Positions 58,117-64,000 of a stretch of 64,000 nt of DNA are shown one piece after another. Source of the stretch: Streptomyces sp. NBC_01723 (GTDB lineage: Bacteria; Actinomycetota; Actinomycetes; Streptomycetales; Streptomycetaceae); contig NZ_CP109171.1 in assembly GCF_036246005.1 (NCBI RefSeq), positions 2,034,001 to 2,098,000 of the forward strand, in the 5' to 3' direction. The translations under genes were made by a program, and so were the position numbers. The notes under the pieces were generated by a model. It ran no database searches, was not told where the DNA came from, and saw nothing but the letters and a program-made list of their open reading frames with translations. The first letter of the stretch is position 1. Every line of letters begins with the position of its first letter.

Positions 58117-58173
58117 ATGTTCGCGCACTCGACCCAGAACTGGTGGTGGACCGCTCATCCGGCGGCCCGCTGA
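58117..58173 (+). CDS. trpL: trp leader peptide (18 residues, three consecutive Trp)
   Basis: The peptide reads MFAHSTQNWWWTAHPAAR and ends with TGA. Three tandem TGG codons (58141-58149) sense charged tRNA-Trp. It sits 107 bp before trpEG and is followed by a terminator hairpin, the classic attenuator layout. An attenuator of this kind was reported for trpEG in S. venezuelae. Confidence 0.93.
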   Translation: MFAHSTQNWWWTAHPAAR

Positions 58174-58222
58174 CTGCGCGTGACGTAAGACTTCGCGAAG
58201 GCCGCCCGAGGGGCGGCCTTCG
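58161..58222 (+). terminator. trp attenuator: antiterminator and terminator hairpins
   Basis: The terminator stem is 58196-58207 with 58211-58222 (12 bp, 3-nt loop), followed by GTGTTT. The segment GGCGGCC (58161-58167) can instead pair with GGCCGCC (58200-58206), which breaks the terminator. The palindrome CTTCGCGAAG (58191-58200) lies between. Confidence 0.85.
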
Positions 58223-58280
58223 GTGTTTCCGCGACCGGGGTCCGTTCCTCTCTCCGACGAACCGAGAAGGACACGGACTC

Positions 58281-60206
58281 ATGACACCGCTCGACGGCCT
58301 CCTGGCCGACTCCCGCCCGTTCGCCCTGCTCCGCCGCCGCGCCCCGGGCCACGATCACGACACCGTGGAACTGCTGCTCGGCCCGGTGACCGAGCACGAC
58401 AGACTCGCCGACCTGCCCGACGAGGGACTGGCGCTCGTCCCGTTCCGCCAGATCCGCGAGCGCGGCTTCGACGTCCGCGACGACGGCACACCGCTGCTCG
58501 CGCTGACCCCCGAGGAGCGGTACGACATCCCGCTCGCCGAGGCCCTGGACCGGCTCCCCGCGCACGAGGTCCACGTCGAGGGCGGCGGTTTCGACGTCGG
58601 CGACGAGGAGTACGCGGAGATCGTCGGGCGGGTGCTGGAGGAGGAGATCGGGGCCGGCGAGGGCGCCAACTTCGTGATCCGGCGGACGTACGGGGGCCGG
58701 ATCGCGGGGTTCGGGCGGGCCGACGCGCTGGCGCTGTTCCGGCGGCTGCTGGAGGGCGAGCGGGGCGCGTACTGGACGTTCGTCGTGCACACCGGGGACC
58801 GGACGCTGGTCGGGGCCAGCCCCGAGGTGCACGTGCGGATGTCCGGCGGCACGGTCGTCATGAACCCGATCAGCGGGACGTACCGCTACCCCGCCGAGGG
58901 ACCGACACCCGAGCACCTGCTCCGCTTCCTCGCCGACGGCAAGGAGATCGAGGAGCTGTCGATGGTCGTCGACGAGGAGCTGAAGATGATGTGCACCGTC
59001 GGCGACATGGGCGGTGTGGTCGTCGGGCCGCGGCTGAAGGAGATGGCGCACCTCGCGCACACCGAGTACGAGCTGCGCGGCCGTTCCTCGCTGGACGCGC
59101 GGGAGGTGCTGAAGGAGACGATGTTCGCGGCGACGGTCACCGGCTCGCCGGTGCAGAACGCCTGCCGGGTCATCGAGCGACACGAGCCCTTCGGGCGGGA
59201 CGGTGTGGGGCGCGGCTACTACGCGGGGGCGCTGGCGCTGCTGGGGCGGGACTCCGGCGGCGCCCAGACCCTCGACTCCCCCATCCTGATCCGTACCGCC
59301 GACATCGACGCCGAGGGGCGGCTGCGGGTGCCGGTCGGCGCCACGCTGGTGCGCGGCTCGGACCCGGCGGGCGAGGTCGCGGAGACCCACGCCAAGGCGG
59401 CCGGGGTACTGGCGGCGCTCGGCGTACGCCCGTCCCGGCCGCGTGCGGAGGCGGGCCGGCCGAGGCTGGCCGACGACCCCCGGGTGCGGGCGGCGCTGGA
59501 CGGGCGCCGGGCCTCGCTGGCCCCGTTCTGGCTGCGGATGCAGGAACCGACCGACGCGCTCACCGGGCACGCCCTGGTCGTCGACGGCGAGGACACCTTC
59601 ACGGCGATGCTCGCCCACCTGCTGCGCTCCTCGGGGCTCACGGTGAGCGTACGGCGGTACGACGAGCCGGGGCTGCGCGAGGCGGTGCTCGGGCACGAGG
59701 GGCCGGTGGTCCTGGGGCCGGGGCCCGGTGACCCGTCGGACCCCGACGACCCGAAGATGCGCTTCCTGCGCGCCCTGGCCGCCGAGGTGATCCGGGACCA
59801 CCGGCACGGTGTCCTCGGCGTCTGCCTCGGGCACGAGCTGATCGCCGCGGAGCTGGGTCTTGACATCGTCCGCAAGGAGGTGCCGTACCAGGGGGCGCAG
59901 ACGGAGATCGACCTCTTCGGGCGGCGCGAGACGGTCGGCTTCTACAACAGCTTCACCGCGCACTGCGACGACGCGACGGCCGGCGAGCTGGCCGCGCACG
60001 GCGTCGAGGTGAGCCGCGCCGCGAACGGCGAGGTGCACGCGCTGCGGGGGGTACGTCGTGCCGGAGGCGCGCCCATGAACGCAGTCGCGGGTGTCCAGTT
60101 CCACCCCGAGTCGGTGCTGACGCTGAACGGCGCCGCGATCGTGCGGGAGCTGGCCGGTCAGCAGCGCGGCACCAGCACGTTCTCCGAGCGGCGGCCCTCC
60201 CGGTAG
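58281..60206 (+). CDS. trpEG: Fused anthranilate synthase (TrpE-TrpG)
   Basis: 641 residues from the ATG at 58281 with GAAGGA upstream. The N-terminal chorismate-binding domain runs to about 425, with NPISGTYRYP, DEELKMMCTVGD and TVTGSPVQNACRVI. The C-terminal class I glutamine amidotransferase (about 430-641) has the catalytic Cys in GVCLGHELIA (near residue 512) and His in VQFHPES. The enzyme makes anthranilate from chorismate and glutamine. The same E-G order occurs in PhzE-type ADIC synthases, but the Trp-responsive leader argues for tryptophan synthesis. Its 3' end overlaps the convergent dehydrogenase gene by 49 bp. Confidence 0.93.
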   Translation: MTPLDGLLADSRPFALLRRRAPGHDHDTVELLLGPVTEHDRLADLPDEGLALVPFRQIRERGFDVRDDGTPLLALTPEERYDIPLAEALDRLPAHEVHVEGGGFDVGDEEYAEIVGRVLEEEIGAGEGANFVIRRTYGGRIAGFGRADALALFRRLLEGERGAYWTFVVHTGDRTLVGASPEVHVRMSGGTVVMNPISGTYRYPAEGPTPEHLLRFLADGKEIEELSMVVDEELKMMCTVGDMGGVVVGPRLKEMAHLAHTEYELRGRSSLDAREVLKETMFAATVTGSPVQNACRVIERHEPFGRDGVGRGYYAGALALLGRDSGGAQTLDSPILIRTADIDAEGRLRVPVGATLVRGSDPAGEVAETHAKAAGVLAALGVRPSRPRAEAGRPRLADDPRVRAALDGRRASLAPFWLRMQEPTDALTGHALVVDGEDTFTAMLAHLLRSSGLTVSVRRYDEPGLREAVLGHEGPVVLGPGPGDPSDPDDPKMRFLRALAAEVIRDHRHGVLGVCLGHELIAAELGLDIVRKEVPYQGAQTEIDLFGRRETVGFYNSFTAHCDDATAGELAAHGVEVSRAANGEVHALRGVRRAGGAPMNAVAGVQFHPESVLTLNGAAIVRELAGQQRGTSTFSERRPSR

Positions 60207-61153
60207 TCGAGGACGTTGCGCGCCGTCGCGTCGACGATCTGGCCGACGGCGTCCTCGGTGTAGTACGCCTGGTGCGAGGTGACCACGACGTTCGGGAAGG
60301 TGACGAGGCGGGCCAGGGTGTCGTCCTCGACGGGTTCCAGCGACTTGTCGAGGAAGAACAGGCCCGCCTCCGCCTCGTAGACGTCCAGGCCCACGCCCGC
60401 GAGGCGGCCCGCGCGCAGCTCGCCGACGAGTGCGGCGGTGTCGATCAGGCCGCCGCGGCTGGAGTTGACCAGGATGGCGTCGTCGCGCATCGCCTTGAGT
60501 GCGGCCGCGTCGATCAGGTGCCGGGTCTCGGCCATCAGCGGGACGTGCAGGGTGATCAGGTCGGACCGGGTGAGCAGCTCGTCCTTCGGGACGTAGCGCA
60601 TGCCGAGTTCCGCGCAGGCGGGGTTCTCGGCGACGTCCCAGCCGAGCAGGCGCATACCGAATCCGTGGGCGATCCGGGCGAAGGCCTCGCCGATCTTGCC
60701 GGTGCCGATGACACCGGCGGTGCGGCCGTGCATGTCCCGGCCCATCAGGCCGTGCAGGCGGAAGTCGAAGTCGCGGGTGCGGGTGGAGGCGCGGACGATC
60801 CGGCGGTTGACGGCCATGGCCAGCGCCCAGGCGAACTCGGCGACCGAGTACGGCGAGTAGTACGACACCCTCGCCACGGTCAGCCCGAGCCGCTCGGCGG
60901 TGTCCAGGTCGATGTTGTTGAAGCCGGTGGAGCGCTGGGCCACCATCCGGGTGCCGCCGGCCGCGAGGATCTCCAGGACGCCCTCGCCGAGGTCGGCGTT
61001 GACGGAGGTCGAGATGATCTCGTGGCCGGCCGCGATGGGGGCGGTGTCCTCGTTGAGGAAGACGTCCAGGCAGCGGACCTCCTCGGCGTCGCGGAAGGCC
61101 CGCTCGATCAGGGGCTGCTCATCGGCCTGGACGCCGAAGGCCAGGATCTCCAT
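60158..61153 (-). CDS. D-isomer-specific 2-hydroxyacid dehydrogenase (D-lactate dehydrogenase type)
   Basis: 331 residues with GGGGAG before the ATG. The NAD fold has GVIGTGKIGEAFARIAHGFG. The catalytic triad is Arg in NSSRGGLID, Glu in GLDVYEAEAGLFF and His in VVTSHQAYYTEDAV. The FF after YEAE and the N-terminal pattern (NADLGEGVLEILA, RSTGFNNIDL) match fermentative D-LDH (LdhA) more than glycerate or phosphoglycerate dehydrogenases. It probably interconverts pyruvate and D-lactate in the cytoplasm. Confidence 0.9.
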   Translation of the reverse strand: MEILAFGVQADEQPLIERAFRDAEEVRCLDVFLNEDTAPIAAGHEIISTSVNADLGEGVLEILAAGGTRMVAQRSTGFNNIDLDTAERLGLTVARVSYYSPYSVAEFAWALAMAVNRRIVRASTRTRDFDFRLHGLMGRDMHGRTAGVIGTGKIGEAFARIAHGFGMRLLGWDVAENPACAELGMRYVPKDELLTRSDLITLHVPLMAETRHLIDAAALKAMRDDAILVNSSRGGLIDTAALVGELRAGRLAGVGLDVYEAEAGLFFLDKSLEPVEDDTLARLVTFPNVVVTSHQAYYTEDAVGQIVDATARNVLDYREGRRSENVLVPRC

Positions 61154-61218
61154 GACCGCTCCCCTTCCGGTGGGCTCCGGGCCGAATATACGACTCGCCG
61201 CCCGGAGCCGCCGGTCGG

Positions 61219-61246
61219 CCGGTAGCCGGTAGCCGGTAGCCGGTCA
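61219..61246. repeat. 7-bp microsatellite next to the pfkA stop
   Basis: CCGGTAG is repeated three times (61219-61239) plus a partial fourth unit CCGGTCA that includes the first base of the pfkA stop codon region. Confidence 0.75.
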
Positions 61247-62272
61247 GCCGAAGAAGACGCCCACCTCCTCGTACAGCTTCGGGTCGACGGTCTTCAGGCG
61301 GACCGTGGCGTCGGCGATCGGGACGCGGACGATGTCCGTGCCGCGCAGGGCGACCATCTTGCCGAAGTCGCCGTCGCGCACGCAGTCGATGGCGTGCAGG
61401 CCGAAACGGGTGGCGAGCCAGCGGTCGAAGGCGCTGGGCGTGCCACCGCGCTGGACGTGGCCGAGGACGGTGGTGCGGGCCTCCTTGCCGGTGCGTTTCT
61501 CGATCTGCTTGGCCAGCCATTCGCCGACCCCGGACAGCCGGACGTGTCCGTAGGAGTCGAGCGACTCGTCCTTGAGCACCATGTCGCCGTCGCGCGGCAT
61601 CGCGCCCTCGGCGACGACCACGATCGGGGCGTAGGACGCCCGGAACCGGGAGGTCACCCAGGTGCACACCTGCTCGACGTCGAAGCGCTGCTCGGGGATG
61701 AGGATGACGTTGGCGCCGCCGGCCAGGCCCGAGTGCAGGGCGATCCAACCGGCGTGCCGGCCCATGACCTCGACGACGAGGACCCGCATGTGGGACTCGG
61801 CGGTGGTGTGCAGCCGGTCGATGGCCTCCGTGGCGATGCCGACCGCGGTGTCGAAGCCGAAGGTGTAGTCGGTGGCGGAGAGGTCGTTGTCGATGGTCTT
61901 GGGGACGCCGACGCAGGGCACGCCGTACTCGTCGGCGAGCCGGGTGGCGACGCCGAGGGTGTCCTCGCCGCCGATGGTGATGAGCGCGCCGACGTCGAGC
62001 TTGGCCAGGTTCTCCTTGATGCGCCGGATGCCCTGCTCCTGCTGGAGCGGATTGGTGCGCGAGGAGCCGAGGATGGTGCCGCCGCGGGGCAGGATGCCGC
62101 GGACGGCCGGAATGTCGAGGCGGACGGTGTCGCCCTCCAGGGGGCCGCGCCAGCCGTCCCGGAAGCCGGTGAACTCGTAGCCGTACTCCTGGACTCCCTT
62201 GCGGACGATGGCCCTGATGACGGCGTTGAGCCCGGGGCAGTCGCCGCCTCCGGTCAGTACTCCGACCTTCAT
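61244..62272 (-). CDS. pfkA: 6-phosphofructokinase, group III (Amycolatopsis PPi-PFK-like)
   Basis: 342 residues. The active site shows GGG at 8-10, R71 (SSRTNP), G101-G-E-D104-T, PKTIDND (124-130, catalytic Asp128) and MGRHAGWIAL. Residues D104 and K125 correspond to the positions that are Gly in E. coli-type ATP enzymes and Asp/Lys in PPi-dependent ones. S. coelicolor carries three pfk genes and a characterised ATP-dependent enzyme from a different locus. Whether this one uses ATP or PPi is open. It phosphorylates fructose 6-phosphate in glycolysis (or acts reversibly if PPi-linked). Confidence 0.93.
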   Translation of the reverse strand: MKVGVLTGGGDCPGLNAVIRAIVRKGVQEYGYEFTGFRDGWRGPLEGDTVRLDIPAVRGILPRGGTILGSSRTNPLQQEQGIRRIKENLAKLDVGALITIGGEDTLGVATRLADEYGVPCVGVPKTIDNDLSATDYTFGFDTAVGIATEAIDRLHTTAESHMRVLVVEVMGRHAGWIALHSGLAGGANVILIPEQRFDVEQVCTWVTSRFRASYAPIVVVAEGAMPRDGDMVLKDESLDSYGHVRLSGVGEWLAKQIEKRTGKEARTTVLGHVQRGGTPSAFDRWLATRFGLHAIDCVRDGDFGKMVALRGTDIVRVPIADATVRLKTVDPKLYEEVGVFFG

Positions 62273-62324
62273 CGCACAACCCCTTTGGGAGGGTGAGTGG
62301 TTGGGGCCACTGTCCCGCGTGGGG

Positions 62325-63002
62325 TCAGGCGTCGTCCAGACCGCGTTCTATCGCGTACCGCACCAGCTCGACCCGGTTGTGCAGCTGGAGCTTGCCCAGG
62401 GTGTTCTGGACGTGGTTCTGCACGGTGCGGTGGGAGATCACGAGGCGCTCGGCGATCTGCTTGTAGCTCAGGCCCTTGGCGACCAGGCGCAGCACCTCGG
62501 TCTCCCGGTCGGTGAGCCGGGGCGCCCCGGGTTCGTCGGCGCCAGCGGCGGGGGCGGGTTCGGAGGCGAGGCGGCGGTACTCGCCGAGGACCAGGCCGGC
62601 CAGGCCCGGCGTGAACACCGGGTCGCCGACGGCTGTACGGCGCACCGCGTCCTGCAACTCCTCGGTGGACGCCGACTTCAGCAGGTAGCCGGTCGCGCCG
62701 GACTTCACCGCCTCCAGCACGTCGGCGTGCTCCCCGCTCGCCGAGAGGACGAGGACGCGCAGCCTCGGGTCGGCGCCGACGACCTCCTTGCAGACCTGGA
62801 CGCCGGGCTTGCCGGGCAGATTGAGGTCGAGGACGAGGACCTCGGGCGCGGTGGCCCGGGCGCGGCGCACCGCCTGGTCCCCGTCGCCCGCGGTGGCGAC
62901 CACGTCGAAGCCGGACTCGGCCAGGTCCCGGGCGACCGCGTCGCGCCACATCGGGTGGTCGTCGACCACCATGACCTTGATCGGTTCCCGTCGTTCACTC
63001 AT
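62325..63002 (-). CDS. NarL/LuxR-family response regulator
   Basis: 225 residues. The receiver domain (1-125) has D14-D15, phospho-acceptor D59 (LVLDLNLPG) and Lys in YLLKSAS. A Pro/Ala linker leads to a LuxR-type helix-turn-helix (about 160-220, LTDRETEVLRLVAKGLSYKQIAERLVISHRTVQNHV). Its ATG overlaps the end of the kinase gene by 8 bp, so they are a cognate pair. The regulon is unknown. Confidence 0.94.
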   Translation of the reverse strand: MSERREPIKVMVVDDHPMWRDAVARDLAESGFDVVATAGDGDQAVRRARATAPEVLVLDLNLPGKPGVQVCKEVVGADPRLRVLVLSASGEHADVLEAVKSGATGYLLKSASTEELQDAVRRTAVGDPVFTPGLAGLVLGEYRRLASEPAPAAGADEPGAPRLTDRETEVLRLVAKGLSYKQIAERLVISHRTVQNHVQNTLGKLQLHNRVELVRYAIERGLDDA

Positions 63003-64000
63003 GGTCCGCTGCCTTCCCCCGGGCGGCGCCGCCGCCGGTTTCCTTCGGTGCCCTCAGTTCGACCTCCGTGCCCTGGCCGGGCACCGAGATCAGTTCGGCC
63101 GTGCCGCCGAGGTCGCGCAGCCGGCCCCGGATCGACAGGGCCACCCCGAGCCGCCCCTCGCCCTCGGCCTCGGCGAGCCGCCCGTCCGGGATGCCCGGTC
63201 CCTCGTCGCGGACGGTGACGATCACCTCGGCGGGCTCGTCCTCGACCAGGATCCAGGCCCGCGCCCGCTCACCGACGTGCACGCGTACGTTGTCCAGGGC
63301 GGCCCCCACGGCCGCCGCCAGCTCCCGCGCCGCGGCCGGGGCCAGCGGGACCGGCGCGCCCGGCTCGGCGAGGTGCACGAGGGAGCCGGCGTACGGGGCG
63401 AGCAGGGCCCGCAGGTCGACGGGGCCGTCCGGGTCCGCCGGTTCCGGTTCCTCCACCGCCCGGACGACCGCGCCCTCGGCGGTGTCCTCGGAGACGCGGG
63501 AGACCGGCACCAGGCCGCCGGAGACCAGGGTGCGCAGCGCCACCTCCTGCTCACCGGCCATCCGGCCCAGCTCGGCCGCCTCGCCGCCGATGACGGCGCC
63601 GCGCCGCTGCACCATGGCCAGCACCTGGAGGACGCTGTCGTGGATGTCCCGGGCGAGCCGTTCGCGTTCCCTGGTGGCCGCCTCGATCTCCAGGGCGCGG
63701 GCGAGGGTGCGCTCGGAGGCCCGGGCGACCTCGACGACGTAGCCGATGGCGATGGAGGCGACCCAGACGAGGATCACGTTGTGCACGGTGTCGCGGGCCG
63801 GGGTGCCGCGTTCGACCAGGTTGGCGACGGCGACCAGGGTGGAGGCGACGGCCGCCCAGCGCCAGCCGCCCTTGATGGCGAAGGCCAGGACGGAGCCGGC
63901 GGTCCATATCGACGGCAGGGTGGGGCCGCCGTCCATGACCCGCTCGTGGGCGTCGGCGAAGGGCGTGAGCAGGATGCCGGTGACCGCGATGGTGAGGTCG
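62995..64000 (-). CDS. Sensor histidine kinase, partial (5' end outside the window)
   Basis: 334 residues are visible; the frame is open to the window edge. Several membrane segments lie in the first about 100 visible residues. The HisKA_3 dimer helix has RERLARDIHDSVLQVLAMVQ (phospho-acceptor His). The HATPase_c domain has AAVGAALDNVRVHV (N box) and VRDEGPGIPDG (G1). This is the NarX/DesK-type partner of the downstream response regulator. The signal is unknown. An internal ATG at 63936 is unlikely to be the start because membrane sequence continues upstream. Confidence 0.9.
   Translation of the reverse strand, partial: DLTIAVTGILLTPFADAHERVMDGGPTLPSIWTAGSVLAFAIKGGWRWAAVASTLVAVANLVERGTPARDTVHNVILVWVASIAIGYVVEVARASERTLARALEIEAATRERERLARDIHDSVLQVLAMVQRRGAVIGGEAAELGRMAGEQEVALRTLVSGGLVPVSRVSEDTAEGAVVRAVEEPEPADPDGPVDLRALLAPYAGSLVHLAEPGAPVPLAPAAARELAAAVGAALDNVRVHVGERARAWILVEDEPAEVIVTVRDEGPGIPDGRLAEAEGEGRLGVALSIRGRLRDLGGTAELISVPGQGTEVELRAPKETGGGAARGKAADHE

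Noticed and set aside
61960..61975. GGED motif as a possible diguanylate cyclase
   Set aside because: It is part of the phosphofructokinase nucleotide-binding loop; no GGDEF domain is present.

Overview
This is chromosomal DNA of a Streptomyces, with gene content and order matching what I know of the S. coelicolor A3(2)/S. lividans group around SCO2067-SCO2121. That assignment rests on gene order, very high G+C with strong third-position bias, frequent GTG/TTG starts, and hallmark genes (divIVA-sepF-ftsZ order, TPP riboswitch on thiO, trp leader peptide). The species is inferred, not proven. I see no prophage, IS element, CRISPR array, rRNA or tRNA.

Layout. 1-8.6 kb: the end of a DsbA-like thioredoxin-fold protein, a Tat-exported PhoD phosphatase, a dienelactone hydrolase, an MscS channel, the minus-strand group lspA-rluD-GNAT-antiporter, and a Lys/Ala-tailed DksA/TraR zinc-finger protein. 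8.9-12.3 kb: a T-box leader and ileS. 12.5-30.7 kb: an almost unbroken minus-strand division and cell-wall (dcw) cluster that reads from about 30.65 kb downward as rsmH, ftsL, ftsI, murE, murF, mraY, murD, ftsW, murG, ftsQ, ftsZ, pgeF, yggS, sepF, yggT, divIVA. Many neighbours overlap by 4 bases; the main breaks are a 290-bp regulatory gap before ftsZ and shorter gaps around sepF. There is no mraZ; a good promoter lies about 220 bp before rsmH.

30.8-41.5 kb: a beta-carbonic anhydrase, a translationally coupled moxR-DUF58-transglutaminase operon, a DUF3040 protein, a methyltransferase, a SAV_6107-type protein divergent from a TetR regulator, and a phytoene-desaturase-like oxidoreductase. 41.5-48.9 kb: a Tyr/Gln-rich membrane protein, metF, thiE, an Rv2175c-like DNA-binding protein, a ferredoxin-reductase-type flavoprotein, and the TPP-riboswitch-led thiOSG operon. 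49-53.6 kb: a PASTA Ser/Thr kinase coupled to endonuclease IV, a molybdopterin oxidoreductase, and bacterioferritin with its [2Fe-2S] partner Bfd under a likely iron box. 53.7-60.2 kb: aromatic amino-acid genes (class II DAHP synthase and a fused trpEG with a Trp3 attenuator) around a secreted amidase with FG-GAP-like repeats. 60.2-64 kb: a D-lactate-dehydrogenase-type enzyme, a phosphofructokinase with PPi-type active-site residues, and a NarL-type two-component pair, the kinase cut by the window end.

Most of the window is core housekeeping sequence. I did not find a clear undescribed multi-gene system. The best leads are regulatory and architectural: a perfect palindrome before the flavoprotein gene, a tandem TGATCA-containing repeat between aroH and the amidase gene, inverted repeats and GACAC sites before ftsZ, the H1-like tail on the DksA-type protein, and the phosphoryl-donor question for the phosphofructokinase.
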